In this document: in pieces, positions 9,816 to 18,945 of the stretch
How the letters are laid out: every line of letters begins with the position of its first letter
Numbering within the stretch: position 1 is the first letter of the stretch
Source of the DNA: an uncultured Bacteroidales bacterium
GTDB taxonomy: Bacteria > Bacteroidota > Bacteroidia > Bacteroidales > Bacteroidaceae
Length of the DNA stretch: 64,000 nucleotides
Direction of reading: 5' to 3'
Assembly (NCBI GenBank): GCA_945836755.1
Contig: CAMAMB010000002.1
Coordinates: forward strand, 1 to 64,000
Program-made: the position numbers and the translations under genes
Notes under the pieces: generated by a model
Database searches by the model: none
What the model saw: the letters and a program-made list of their open reading frames with translations, nothing else
What the model was told of the DNA's origin: nothing

Positions 9816-9849
9816 GCCACAGAGCTTCCCTCCAGACGTCAGTCCGTCA

Positions 9850-9900
9850 CTGAAGCCGCCGTCCTCGCGTCTCCACAAGGAGCCGGGGCGGCGGCTTCAG
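9850..9900. repeat. 12-bp perfect inverted repeat downstream of malQ
   Basis: CTGAAGCCGCCG and CGGCGGCTTCAG flank a 27-base loop, starting 35 bases after the malQ stop. No T tract follows, so this is a stable hairpin of the kind that may protect mRNA ends or terminate weakly. Confidence 0.55.
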
Positions 9901-10101
9901 CATGGCAGACGAGATGCCCCACCGGGCGGCAACCCACGGCTTATGCCCGCGAGCCATTGACTCCCACCACGCCTGGCCAAGTCCTCTACAGACTGTGCGT
10001 CCGCCCCTCGGTTAAGACCACTCACACCTCCCACCTCTCCTTACCCTTCATCTCTACAAGGCCGGCGGCTTGCACCCCGTTCGCCGCATGCTCGGCGTCA
10101 T

Positions 10102-10211
10102 CGTCGCCCGGTCGGTCGACATGCATACATCGACCGATCGACGCCCGTACTTCAGGCTGTGGACGCTCGTCTACCGAACGGCCGACGAACGTCCACCGAA
10201 CAGGCGACGAT
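10102..10211 (+). repeat. 22-bp tandem array A, five degenerate units
   Basis: Five consecutive 22-base units beginning at 10102, 10124, 10146, 10168 and 10190. The second starts CATACATCGACCGATCGACG and the last starts CGTCCACCGAACAGGCGACG. The first begins CGTCGCCCGGTCGGTCGAC and carries the reverse complement of the GGCGACG of the last. The array is bounded by CATCGTCGCC and GGCGACGATG, a perfect 10-base inverted pair. It lies between the convergent genes malQ and the BASS transporter. Related arrays are at 28517 and 41167. Confidence 0.75.
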
Positions 10212-10233
10212 GAGGCCATGTACATGGAGCGAC

Positions 10234-10264
10234 ACAAAAAACGCATGGAGGCAGGCTCCATGCG
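10234..10264 (-). terminator. Rho-independent terminator of the BASS transporter gene
   Basis: On the minus strand the hairpin CGCATGGAG-CCTGC-CTCCATGCG has perfect 9-base arms and is followed by TTTTTTGTGTC. It lies about 50 bases after the transporter stop codon. Confidence 0.85.
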
Positions 10265-10315
10265 CATAGAGGGGTGACTGCGAGAGAGCGGCAGCAAACG
10301 CCGCGCAGGCCACAC

Positions 10316-11302
10316 TCACTTCTGCTCCCTCACCTTTGCCTCACGCTGCAGCTGGTAAGCATTGTACAGATTATGCCAGACACTGTAGAAGCCGCCGGCC
10401 AGCGCCGAAACGGGGTGAAGGAAGGTGTAGCCTAACCAGATGATGAAGACCGTATTCTTCTGTCCCAGCGCCTGGGCTGTGCTGACACGTCGCCCGCAGC
10501 GCCGGCCCACCCATGAGCCGAGAGCAAACTGGAGGGCGCAGCAGGCCAGACTGACAAGGGCCATGCCGGCGGCCGTGATGAGGCTGATGGGGGCGTGCAC
10601 AAGGCTACGCGTGGTCACCGCTATGGCCAGCGAGAGGCTGACTAACCACAGCAGGAAGGCCGCCTGTGAGTGGGTCGTCACAAGGCTGTGGAGCCGGGGT
10701 ATGAAGCGGCGCACAAGGGCGGTGGTGATGAGCGGAAGAACGAGCACCGGAAAAGCATGGTAGGCGATGGCTACGAGCATCGACATGAATGTGGTCTGGT
10801 CGGAGACCGGCATATCGGGCGTACGTGGCAAAAGGGGCAAGAAGACGGGCAGGAGGAAAGAGGCCGTCAAGCCAATCAGGAAGGTGTACGACACCACGTC
10901 GCCCGCATCGCCTCCGAGCTTCGTGGTGACCACCGTGGAGGCTGTGGCCGTGGGGCAGATAAGGCACAGCAACGCCGTCTCTGCATAAAGCAGGGCATCA
11001 CCCTGCCATCCGAAGATGGCAGGGAGCAGACTGAAAACAGTCAACCCACCCACCTGTACTGCCAACAGCGGCAAGTGGCTCCGACGAGGGCGCAGCGCAC
11101 GAAGACTGACGCGACTATACGAAAGGAAAAGCATCAGGAAGAGGAGTATCGGCTGGACGATGGGGATGGCACGCAGCACGGCCCGGCGGCACACCGGGGG
11201 GAGGGGCAGGCTGCTCATAAGAAAATAGCTCAGCGCCCCTGCCACAATGGCAAAGACCAAGGACCAGCGACGAAACAGGCGAAAAGGGGAAAGACGATAC
11301 AT
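10316..11302 (-). CDS. BASS/SBF-type membrane transporter (bile acid:sodium symporter family-like)
   Basis: A 328-aa integral membrane protein with about nine or ten hydrophobic segments spread over its length. The segment LICPTATASTVVTTKLGGDAGD (about residues 114-135) resembles the conserved crossover region of bile acid:sodium symporter-like carriers (P-x-x-x-A-S-x-V-x-T-x-L-x-G-G). A second conserved run near the C terminus (GQKNTVFIIWLGYTFLHPVSALAGG) fits the second inverted half. Family members use a sodium gradient to take up organic anions; the substrate here cannot be told. The gene is single, with its own strong terminator, and lies 63 bp downstream of recG. A more distant carrier fold is the main alternative. 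Confidence 0.75.
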   Translation of the reverse strand: MYRLSPFRLFRRWSLVFAIVAGALSYFLMSSLPLPPVCRRAVLRAIPIVQPILLFLMLFLSYSRVSLRALRPRRSHLPLLAVQVGGLTVFSLLPAIFGWQGDALLYAETALLCLICPTATASTVVTTKLGGDAGDVVSYTFLIGLTASFLLPVFLPLLPRTPDMPVSDQTTFMSMLVAIAYHAFPVLVLPLITTALVRRFIPRLHSLVTTHSQAAFLLWLVSLSLAIAVTTRSLVHAPISLITAAGMALVSLACCALQFALGSWVGRRCGRRVSTAQALGQKNTVFIIWLGYTFLHPVSALAGGFYSVWHNLYNAYQLQREAKVREQK

Positions 11303-11365
11303 GGTGGGAAGTCGTGAAGAGGGGAAGAAGGAGGCTAAGAGACCATGGGTGAGGCTCGGAGAGGG

Positions 11366-13462
11366 TCAGGAGATGGCCGAGAAGTCTTGCATGAACCGCT
11401 TCATCTTGCGTAGATGGGCCCACATGTGGGCATAAGCCGGCAGACTTTCTGCGGGGTCGGTCTCCAGGACCTCGGCAGCGTCGTTGCGCGCCTGCTCCAT
11501 GAGGTCGCGGTCTTTCACTATGTTGGCCACACGCAGCTCAAAGGGAAGGCCGCTCTGTGCCGTGCCTTCCAAATCGCCCGGTCCACGCAGCTTCATATCT
11601 TCTTCGGCTATCTCAAAGCCATCGGTGGTGCCTGTCATGATGGCCATGCGCTTCTGTGTGTCGGCGGAGAGATTGTCCGCAGTGACAAGCACACAGTAGG
11701 ACTGGTCGGCCCCTCGTCCGACACGGCCTCTGAGCTGGTGGAGCTGTGCCAGACCGAAGCGTTCGGCATTCTCAATGACCATCACACTGGCATTGGGCAC
11801 GTTGACACCCACCTCAATGACAGTGGTAGAGACAAGGAGATGTATCTCCCCCTTCTTGAAGGCCTGCATGACCTCGTCCTTGAGGGCGGGCTTCATCTGT
11901 CCATGCACGAGCCCTACGCGCAGATCGGGGAAATGGTCGCTAAGCTGGCGGAAGCCGGTCTCTGCATCGCGCAACTGCTGTTTGGGGTTCTCTTTGATAA
12001 GGGGATAGACCACGTAAACCTGTCGCCCGAGCTGCAACTGGTAGCGCAGCCCCTCGTAAAGACGCGCCCGGTCGGCCTGGCGATAGTGTACGGTGCAGAC
12101 GGGCTTGCGGCCGGGAGGGAGCTGATCGATGACACTGACGTCGAGGTCGCCGTAAACGGTCATGGCCAGCGTGCGGGGAATGGGAGTAGCGGTCATGACT
12201 AAGACATGGGGAGGCTTGACACTCTTCTGCCAGAGGGCAGCACGCTGCTTGACGCCGAAACGATGCTGCTCGTCGATGATGGCGAGGCCGAGACGGCAGA
12301 ACACCACTTCGGGCTCTATGAGAGCGTGGGTGCCAATCAGCAGGTGGATGCGGCCGTCGCCGACGCCTAGAAGCGTACGTTCCCTCTCGACGCCACGGAC
12401 GTTGGACGTGAGCAGGGCCACCTGCAGCCCTAAGGGAGCGAGGGAGGCCTGAATGACCTCAAAGTGTTGGCGCGCAAGTATCTCGGTGGGGGCCATGAGA
12501 CAACACTGGTAACCATTGTCGATGGCCAAGAGGGCAATGAGCAGGGCCACCATCGTCTTTCCGCTACCTACATCGCCCTGTAACAAGCGGTTCATCTGGC
12601 GGCCTGAACACAGGTCGGCACGTATCTCACGAATAACCCGCTTCTGAGCCTCGGTAAGGGAGAAGGGAAGATGCTCCTTATAATAAAGGTGGAAATGGCG
12701 GCCGACATGAGGAAAGACGTAGCCGGCCGAGGCCGTGGTGCGTGCTCGGGCGTAACGCAAGATGTCGAGTTGAAGGAAGAAGAGTTCCTCGTACTTGAAA
12801 CGGGCAGTGGCAAGGGCAGATTCGTCGGCCGAGGCAGGCGAATGAGCCTTATGAAGGGCCTCGCGCAGACCGAGGAGCGCATGACGCTGCAAGAGGTGGG
12901 GCGGAAGAGGATCGGAGAGGGGACGGTCTTGAAGCAGCTGAAGCCCACGTTGCACGGTGTCGCGCAGCCAATGGGAGGAGATGCCACGCTTCTTGAGCTT
13001 CTCCGTAAGATGATAGTGGGGCTCAAATCGTCCCTGCTCGACAGTGACCTCTGATGCTTTCTCCAACTCGGGATGGGCAATGGAGAGGCGGCCACCGAAG
13101 TCGGTGGGTTTGCCAAGCAGGAGATAGTCAACGCCCAACGCCAGTTTCTTCTGCTGCTGCGCCACACCATTGAACCAGACCAGCTCGGCATAGCCGGTGC
13201 CGTCGGTGAAGATAGCAGTCAGACGGCGTTTCCAGCCCTCGCCCTCCGTCAATACATTGACTATATGCCCACGAAGCTGCACATAAGGCATACCCTCGTA
13301 GACATCGGAAATCTTGTGGACCATGCTCCGGTCAATGTACTTGTAAGGGAGCAGATACAATAAATCACGAAGGCTGAAGACGTGGAGTTCTTCAGCCAGC
13401 AGAGCGGAGCGCACAGGCCCTACGCCTTTAATGTACTTGATGTCTGTGTCAAGAATATCCAT
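11366..13462 (-). CDS. recG: ATP-dependent DNA helicase RecG
   Basis: Branch-migrating helicase that remodels stalled forks and Holliday junctions. It is 698 aa, normal for RecG. The N-terminal wedge/OB domain is around residues 60-150. Walker A (GDVGSGKT) is near residue 300, the DEQH box (IIDEQHRFGVKQRAAL) near 395, then MTATPIPRTLAMTVYGDLDVS. The helicase C domain includes STTVIEVGVNVPNASVMVIE and QLHQLRGRVGRG, and the RecG C-terminal motif GTAQSGLP is present. It is transcribed toward the BASS transporter and follows the DJ-1 family gene by 85 bp on the same strand. Confidence 0.97.
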   Translation of the reverse strand: MDILDTDIKYIKGVGPVRSALLAEELHVFSLRDLLYLLPYKYIDRSMVHKISDVYEGMPYVQLRGHIVNVLTEGEGWKRRLTAIFTDGTGYAELVWFNGVAQQQKKLALGVDYLLLGKPTDFGGRLSIAHPELEKASEVTVEQGRFEPHYHLTEKLKKRGISSHWLRDTVQRGLQLLQDRPLSDPLPPHLLQRHALLGLREALHKAHSPASADESALATARFKYEELFFLQLDILRYARARTTASAGYVFPHVGRHFHLYYKEHLPFSLTEAQKRVIREIRADLCSGRQMNRLLQGDVGSGKTMVALLIALLAIDNGYQCCLMAPTEILARQHFEVIQASLAPLGLQVALLTSNVRGVERERTLLGVGDGRIHLLIGTHALIEPEVVFCRLGLAIIDEQHRFGVKQRAALWQKSVKPPHVLVMTATPIPRTLAMTVYGDLDVSVIDQLPPGRKPVCTVHYRQADRARLYEGLRYQLQLGRQVYVVYPLIKENPKQQLRDAETGFRQLSDHFPDLRVGLVHGQMKPALKDEVMQAFKKGEIHLLVSTTVIEVGVNVPNASVMVIENAERFGLAQLHQLRGRVGRGADQSYCVLVTADNLSADTQKRMAIMTGTTDGFEIAEEDMKLRGPGDLEGTAQSGLPFELRVANIVKDRDLMEQARNDAAEVLETDPAESLPAYAHMWAHLRKMKRFMQDFSAIS

Positions 13463-13547
13463 GACCGCTAAACCTCGCAGGAAGAGGATGCTGCAGGTCG
13501 ACTACCAAGCAGTCGGGACCCACAGCGCCGGACTATCTGCGAGGGCG

Positions 13548-14129
13548 TTAAAACTTTAACACCGGAACAAAGGTATCGGAGAGCTTATTGTAGAGCATGC
13601 TGTCCTCTACGTCGTTCACCACACGAGCCGGACAAAGGCGGCGGGCAATGGCTAAGGCAAAATGGAAAGTAGCACCGGGACCGGCGGCAGTAATGAGGTT
13701 GCCGTCTTCAACCACATAGGCATTGGAATGATAGATGGCATCGCCAAGCTGCTCCTCCATACCGGGATAGATGGTAGCGTGACGGTCGTGGAGAAGACCG
13801 GCAGCCGCAAGAGCCATAGGTGCGGCACAAATGGCCGCAATAACCTCGCCCTGATAAGCGTGCTGCTGGAGGGCATGACGTAGCACGGTATTGGTGGCCA
13901 GCGTGCGGGCACCGGGAAGACCGCCGGGCAGGACAAGCGCCTCGCTGTGAATGAGGTGGTTCTTACGGAAAAGACTGTCGGCCTTGACTACCATGCCATG
14001 GGCACCGGTGACCACACGCTTGCCGGTCACGCTGAGCATCGCAACCACTAAGCCACAACGACGCAGAATATCTAACGTGCCGAGCGCCTCTATCTCCTCG
14101 AAGCCGTCGGCCAGAAACAAATATACCAT
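13548..14129 (-). CDS. DJ-1/PfpI family protein (ThiJ/YajL type)
   Basis: A 193-aa cytoplasmic protein of the DJ-1/ThiJ/PfpI family. The conserved Glu is in ADGFEEIEALGTLDILRR (about residues 6-23). The nucleophile Cys lies in the elbow IAAICAAPMALAAAG near residue 100. Members act as chaperones, glyoxalase-like or deglycase-like enzymes; the activity of this one cannot be settled from sequence. I chose the second ATG (MVYLFLADGFEE), because the residues before it (MFHLYILY) are encoded by an AT-rich stretch that looks like leader. It sits between pdxJ (93 bp upstream) and recG on the minus strand. Confidence 0.88.
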   Translation of the reverse strand: MVYLFLADGFEEIEALGTLDILRRCGLVVAMLSVTGKRVVTGAHGMVVKADSLFRKNHLIHSEALVLPGGLPGARTLATNTVLRHALQQHAYQGEVIAAICAAPMALAAAGLLHDRHATIYPGMEEQLGDAIYHSNAYVVEDGNLITAAGPGATFHFALAIARRLCPARVVNDVEDSMLYNKLSDTFVPVLKF

Positions 14130-14222
14130 ATATAATATATAAAGATGAAACAAGGGGAGAAAGCTGCCTCCTCACCGGCAACAGACCATCAGACACAGCC
14201 CGATGCCACAGGAGAGGCACAC

Positions 14223-14936
14223 TCAGACAAGCTGGTCTAAATAACGGCGGACCGTGGAACTGAAGCCATAATAGAGGGCGTCGCACACGAGGGCGTGGCC
14301 TATACTGACCTCATCAAGCCAGGGTATGCAGCGATGGAAATATGCCAGGTTCTGAAGACTGAGATCATGGCCCGCGTTAAGTCCCATACCGGCCTCGCGA
14401 CAAACACGGGCGGCACGAATGAAAGGAGCAATGGCCGCCTCTGGATTGGCTGTGTAGCCTGCGGCATAAGGCTCCGTATACAACTCCACACGCCGCGCAC
14501 CGGCCTCATGGGCGTATTCCACCATTTCCTCATCTGCATTGACAAAGATGCTGGTCCTTATGCCCGCTTCGTGGAAACGGGCCACGAGGTCGGTCAATAG
14601 GGAGCGGTGAGTGCGGGTATCCCAACCATGATTGGAAGTAAGCTGATCGGGGGCATCAGGCACTAAGGTCACCTGCGAAGGACGCACCTCGCAAACCATG
14701 CGCACAAACTCGGGAGAAGGGTAACCCTCAATGTTAAACTCTGTAGTCAACGCCTGTTTCAGGGCATAGACGTCAGTGATACGGATGTGACGCTCGTCAG
14801 GCCGAGGATGCACCGTAATGCCTTGTGCCCCAAAACGCTCAAGGTCTAAAGCCACCTGAAGGACATCAGGATTGTTTCCACCCCGCGCATTACGCAGTGT
14901 GGCGACTTTATTGATATTCACGCTAAGTCTTGTCAT
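14223..14936 (-). CDS. pdxJ: Pyridoxine 5'-phosphate synthase
   Basis: Condenses 1-deoxyxylulose 5-phosphate with 3-amino-2-oxopropyl phosphate to give pyridoxine 5'-phosphate, the last ring-forming step of the DXP-dependent B6 pathway. It is 237 aa, normal length for PdxJ. Diagnostic parts are [17 protein letters not shown] at the N terminus, the HPRPDERHI segment near residue 40, the TLVPD stretch and [13 protein letters not shown] near residue 190. It is divergent from nadK, an arrangement I recall from other Bacteroidales. Its pathway partner PdxA is at the right end of the window, and Dxr at 21.5 kb competes for the same precursor. Confidence 0.96.
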   Translation of the reverse strand: MTRLSVNINKVATLRNARGGNNPDVLQVALDLERFGAQGITVHPRPDERHIRITDVYALKQALTTEFNIEGYPSPEFVRMVCEVRPSQVTLVPDAPDQLTSNHGWDTRTHRSLLTDLVARFHEAGIRTSIFVNADEEMVEYAHEAGARRVELYTEPYAAGYTANPEAAIAPFIRAARVCREAGMGLNAGHDLSLQNLAYFHRCIPWLDEVSIGHALVCDALYYGFSSTVRRYLDQLV

Positions 14937-15026
14937 AGTTCAAGTAATATACGTATGCTGAGACACAAATGTCAAATCCGCAAGCCCCCACACAGGAAGG
15001 CTGAGCGCACAAAAGTCAATAATTTC

Positions 15027-15057
15027 TTTGAGGATACCCCACGTTAAAGTAACTTCG
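15027..15057 (+). promoter_or_regulatory. Bacteroidetes-type promoter for nadK
   Basis: TTTG (15027-15030), exactly 19 bases, then TAACTTCG (15050-15057), one base off the TAnnTTTG consensus. Transcription would start near 15064, giving a leader of about 150 bases that includes the palindrome at 15075-15093. Confidence 0.65.
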
Positions 15058-15074
15058 CGGCTGTATACACAAAG

Positions 15075-15093
15075 TCTGACAAATATTGTCAGA
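15075..15093. promoter_or_regulatory. Palindrome just downstream of the nadK promoter
   Basis: TCTGACA-AATAT-TGTCAGA is a perfect 7-base inverted repeat. It lies about 11 bases past the predicted start point, in the pdxJ/nadK divergent region. This is a fitting place for a repressor site or a 5' hairpin. Confidence 0.45.
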
Positions 15094-15214
15094 ACATTCA
15101 TCGGCTAACAACGACATAACCTTGTTACTTGCGATAAGTGCTGCAAAATTACGATTTTTTAGCGGCCGCCTTTCTTTAAAAATCTTAAATATTCAGCCCC
15201 AACCCCATTATCTA

Positions 15215-16108
15215 ATGAGTTCCCGTCCTTGCTGGCTACTTTACGGCAACGTATACCAGACAAAAAAGAATAAGTATGTGTCGCACATCCTTCATACCAT
15301 CAGCCGCCTTGGAGTGCAGGTGTACGTGGAGGAGACGTTTGCACGATTCATTGAAGACAAGCTGGGCATCAGCACCAGCCACTGCCCCACCTTCAACAGT
15401 AACGACACACTGCCCCAAGCCGACGCCGCCATCTCTGTGGGAGGCGACGGCACCTTCCTGACTACCGCCGCGAGAGTCGGACAAAGGGGAATACCCATTC
15501 TCGGCATCAACACCGGGCATCTTGGCTTCCTGGCAGACGTCTCTCCCCAAGATATAGAAAGCTCCCTCACCATGCTGCTCGAAGGGAAATACGTCATTGA
15601 AGAACGCAGCGCCCTACAAGTGATGGTGGACCAATGTCCCTTCGAAATCAGGCCCTACGGGCTCAACGAAGTGGCGGTGCTCAAGCATGACAACTCCTCA
15701 CTCATCGAGGTGGAGACCTATATCAACCACAAACTGCTTACCACCTACTCGGCCGACGGCCTCATAGTCTGCACACCCACAGGCTCAACAGGTTATTCAC
15801 TCAGCGTGGGAGGCCCTATTCTCATGCCGACAACCTCCACCTTCTGCCTATCACCGGTAGCGCCTCACAGCCTCAGCGTGAGACCAGTGGTTGTAGGTGA
15901 CGACGTCATCATTGACCTAAACATACACACGCGCAGCCATCGCTTCCTGCTCTCGGTAGACGGTGTCAGCCAAAGCCTGCCGGAGACAAGCACCATCACC
16001 GTAAAACGAGCCGAGCGCCCCATCAAAGCTATCAAGATACAGCATACCGACTTCTGGGCCACACTCAGAGAGAAAATGATGTGGGGCGCGGATATACGCA
16101 ACCTATAA
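15215..16108 (+). CDS. nadK: NAD kinase
   Basis: Phosphorylates NAD to NADP with ATP. It is 297 aa from the chosen start. The family motifs are all present: GGDGTFLTTAARVG near residue 75, GINTGHLGFLADV near 100, the NEVAVL segment near 150, and TPTGSTGYSLSVGGP near 190. The ORF track extends 43 codons upstream, but that stretch (15086-15214) overlaps the predicted promoter leader and reads like non-coding sequence. I therefore start at ATG 15215 (MSSRPCWLLYGNVYQTK), where homology to NAD kinases begins. It is followed 42 bp later by an ABC transporter gene. Confidence 0.95.
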   Translation: MSSRPCWLLYGNVYQTKKNKYVSHILHTISRLGVQVYVEETFARFIEDKLGISTSHCPTFNSNDTLPQADAAISVGGDGTFLTTAARVGQRGIPILGINTGHLGFLADVSPQDIESSLTMLLEGKYVIEERSALQVMVDQCPFEIRPYGLNEVAVLKHDNSSLIEVETYINHKLLTTYSADGLIVCTPTGSTGYSLSVGGPILMPTTSTFCLSPVAPHSLSVRPVVVGDDVIIDLNIHTRSHRFLLSVDGVSQSLPETSTITVKRAERPIKAIKIQHTDFWATLREKMMWGADIRNL

Positions 16109-16150
16109 GAACCTACCTACGTTTCATACGCTATACAGCCCCTGGAAATC

Positions 16151-17896
16151 TTGACCTACCATTATCTACATACAGCCAGATACCTCATCCGTCACCTGAA
16201 AGGTAATTACCTGCAAGCCACGTTAAACACCATCGTCGGCCTGCTACTGGTGGCACTCGACTTAGCCTTTGTCTATACGACCAAGCAGGCTATCGACATA
16301 GCTACACGGCAAGGGAACATGAATGCCGACATGAAAGAAGAGCAGCTCACGATGACGCTCCTCGTCATTGCCCTCATCATGACCACTCGCATACTCTTAT
16401 CCCTTAGCTCACGCTGGATACAGAGCATCTTAGGCGTGAAGGCACAAAACTCCATGAGAAGGTCACTCTTTGCCCGCCTCCTAAACTGCCAGTGGACAGG
16501 CCTCAGGAAACACCACACGGCCACACTGACCAATAGACTGGAGCGTGACGTGGCCGATGTGGTTACATTTACCGCCGAAACCATCCCCGCCCTCGTGACC
16601 ACCTTAGCACAGTTCATCGGAGCCTTCCTCCTGCTATTCTCCATGGACCGCACGCTTGCCTGCATAGTCATACTCATACTGCCATTCTTTATACTCTCGG
16701 CAAAGCTCTACACCAGACCCATGCGGCGCCTCGCCCATGAAGCTCGCCAACATGACAGCGCAGTATGGGCCATCGTGCAAGAGACACTCTCACACATCAT
16801 CGTGGTCAAAGCCTTGAGCCATACCACTCCCTTTCTCACCCCACTGACAGAGAGGCAACAAAGACTCTACCACTGCATCCTGCGCAGGACGCGCCTATCG
16901 ACCTTCTCATCGGCCCTGCTTCAGACAGGCTTCGCAGCAGGCTACCTGCTCACCTTCACGTGGGGGGCATTCAGCCTGGCAGCAGGACAGATTACTTATG
17001 GAGCCATGCTCGCCTTCATACAACTGGTAGGACAGATACAAACACCCATACGCTCGCTCTCCCGATTTGTGCCCGCCCTCATTACCTCATTCACGGCTGC
17101 CGAACGACTGATTGACATCGAGCAAATACCCATTGAGCCGAAAGCAGCGACCTCCCACCCCACCGCACATAGCCAAACGCTCACAGCAAATCCCGCCATG
17201 GGCATCGAGGCTACCTCTCCGTCCGCCCCCATCGCCATGGGCATTCGTTTTCGAGACGTTACCTTCTCATACGAACCCACCTCACGGAAGATACTCCACC
17301 ATTTCAACTTCCTCATCCCCCCTAAGCAAGTCACCGTCATATTAGGGGAAACGGGCGCAGGCAAAACTACCCTTATTCGCCTCATGCTCTCACTCATTGA
17401 ACCTACAGCCGGGGACATCTCCATGGTAAAGGCTTCAGACCTCAATGTATCTACTACCCAGGCAGCTACCCCCATTTCACCCGCCCTACGTCACTACTTC
17501 TCATACGTGCCTCAAGGAAATAGTCTCTTCTCCGGCACCATTCGCAGCAACCTTCTGCTCGCAGCCCCTTCTGCCACTGAGCAAGAAATGCAAGAGGCTC
17601 TCCATGTGGCAGCCATAGATACCCTCGTGAACCGCTCCCCGCTCGGTCTTGACACACCCTGTGGCGAAGCCGGCGACGGCCTTTCAGAAGGACAGGCTCA
17701 ACGTATAGCCATAGCCCGCGGACTTCTCTCACCCGGCAGGATAAAGATATTCGACGAGGCAACCTCTGCGCTGGATACACAGACTGAGGAAATTGTGCTC
17801 CAACGCATCGTACAACATTTTGCAGACGACACTCTCATTTTCATCACTCACCGCCCCCAGGTGTTACAGTACGCCCAGATCACACTACGCCTTTAG
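16151..17896 (+). CDS. ABC transporter, fused permease and ATPase (exporter type)
   Basis: A 581-aa half-transporter with one six-helix membrane domain (about residues 10-310) followed by a nucleotide-binding domain. Walker A is GETGAGKTT (near residue 400), the signature is LSEGQAQRIAIARGLL and Walker B plus D-loop is IKIFDEATSALD. It should homodimerise in the inner membrane and export a lipid, peptide or drug; the substrate is unknown. A poorly conserved Ser/Thr/Pro-rich linker (about 325-365) joins the domains. The start is TTG at 16151, the only plausible start in frame that keeps the first helix. It is probably cotranscribed with nadK. Confidence 0.9.
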   Translation: MTYHYLHTARYLIRHLKGNYLQATLNTIVGLLLVALDLAFVYTTKQAIDIATRQGNMNADMKEEQLTMTLLVIALIMTTRILLSLSSRWIQSILGVKAQNSMRRSLFARLLNCQWTGLRKHHTATLTNRLERDVADVVTFTAETIPALVTTLAQFIGAFLLLFSMDRTLACIVILILPFFILSAKLYTRPMRRLAHEARQHDSAVWAIVQETLSHIIVVKALSHTTPFLTPLTERQQRLYHCILRRTRLSTFSSALLQTGFAAGYLLTFTWGAFSLAAGQITYGAMLAFIQLVGQIQTPIRSLSRFVPALITSFTAAERLIDIEQIPIEPKAATSHPTAHSQTLTANPAMGIEATSPSAPIAMGIRFRDVTFSYEPTSRKILHHFNFLIPPKQVTVILGETGAGKTTLIRLMLSLIEPTAGDISMVKASDLNVSTTQAATPISPALRHYFSYVPQGNSLFSGTIRSNLLLAAPSATEQEMQEALHVAAIDTLVNRSPLGLDTPCGEAGDGLSEGQAQRIAIARGLLSPGRIKIFDEATSALDTQTEEIVLQRIVQHFADDTLIFITHRPQVLQYAQITLRL

Positions 17897-17940
17897 GTAC
17901 TTTGTGCCCACATAGAGGGGCTTTATCCATAGTTTATTTG

Positions 17941-17948
17941 TAAGTTTG
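17941..17948 (+). promoter_or_regulatory. Possible -7 element upstream of tsaB
   Basis: TAAGTTTG matches TAnnTTTG in the 196-base gap before tsaB. No TTTG is found at the right distance upstream. The predicted leader would be about 140 bases. Confidence 0.35.
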
Positions 17949-18092
17949 CTGCACATATGGAGTATGCGGGCCATGGTTACAGACCGTCGGCCATCGTGTA
18001 TTGACTGCACCAACCGTCACCAAGTTCATCAAGACATACCTCCCGGCTAACCGACAACGCCCTCACTCTCCCCAACTCATATAGCCTCACTC

Positions 18093-18860
18093 ATGCCCTG
18101 CATCCTACACATAGAGACCTCTGCTTCGACCTGTTCCGTTGCACTGAGCCATGACTCCACCCTCCTGGCCGACATTGTCAGTGAGCAGCCCCTCTCACAC
18201 GCCGCCCTATTGGCCGGTTACGTACAAGAGGCGCTCACAATAGCCAAAGAGCATGCCCTTCAGCTTGACGCGGTCAGCGTAAGCATGGGCCCCGGATCGT
18301 ATACCGGGCTACGCATAGGCGTCTCCATGGCCAAGGGTATCTGCTATGCCAAGCATATTCCCTTACTCGCTGTACCTACACTGAGACTATTGGCAGCAGC
18401 CATGCAAGATGCAGCGCAGGGACAACAGCTTGAGGAAGAACATGCCCTCACGGAGGCATTGTGGTGTCCGATGACAGACGCCCGACGTCTCGAAGTCTAC
18501 ACAGCACTCTACGACCACAACCTACAGCCACTTCATCAACCGGTCGCACTCACCTTAGACAGCGAAGAATGGCAAAAATATCTGCCTACTGACCGGCTGG
18601 TGGTGCTTGGCGGAAGCGGCGCAGAGAAATGTGGCTCTACTTACGCCCCGCCCTCATCCATCATTCTGCCACACTGCCAACCATTGGCACGATATATGCC
18701 AGCCATCTCTGAAGAGCTACTCGCTGCAGGCAACACGGCAGACACTGCATACTTCGAGCCATTCTATCTGAAGGACTTCCGTACCACCACACCACGGCGT
18801 AACCCTCTCTCGGTACCCCCGACAGCGAGTGGGCCCTGCACACCATCCCAACAAAGCTAA
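18093..18860 (+). CDS. tsaB: tRNA threonylcarbamoyladenosine biosynthesis protein TsaB
   Basis: Partner of TsaD and TsaE in making the t6A modification of ANN-decoding tRNAs. It is an ASKHA-fold protein of 255 aa. N-terminal ILHIETSASTCSVAL and the diagnostic VSVSMGPGSYTGLRIGVSMAKGICYA (about residues 64-90) identify it. The C-terminal 30 residues (after FEPFYLKDF) are Pro/Thr-rich and look like a loose tail. The start is the first ATG after the upstream gap. It begins a long plus-strand run (DUF4290, murA, rimM, dxr, rseP) with short gaps. Confidence 0.94.
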   Translation: MPCILHIETSASTCSVALSHDSTLLADIVSEQPLSHAALLAGYVQEALTIAKEHALQLDAVSVSMGPGSYTGLRIGVSMAKGICYAKHIPLLAVPTLRLLAAAMQDAAQGQQLEEEHALTEALWCPMTDARRLEVYTALYDHNLQPLHQPVALTLDSEEWQKYLPTDRLVVLGGSGAEKCGSTYAPPSSIILPHCQPLARYMPAISEELLAAGNTADTAYFEPFYLKDFRTTTPRRNPLSVPPTASGPCTPSQQS

Positions 18861-18945
18861 GGACATCAGTACGCCCCACGCCAAGTAATGTAACCACCAC
18901 GTGGCTCTTTCCCGACCACTTTCAAATATCCCACATCCACCCAAT

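Noticed and set aside
9957-10315. Two overlapping frames (106 and 97 aa) through array A
   Set aside because: They are created by the 22-base repeats, and the repeat has no codon-like conservation.
10670-11317. 215-aa plus-strand frame opposite the BASS transporter
   Set aside because: Very charged, His/Gln-rich shadow of a membrane-protein gene.
11414-12202. 262-aa plus-strand frame inside recG
   Set aside because: Antisense shadow of a strongly biased, high-GC gene; the composition is not protein-like and recG motifs are intact on the other strand.
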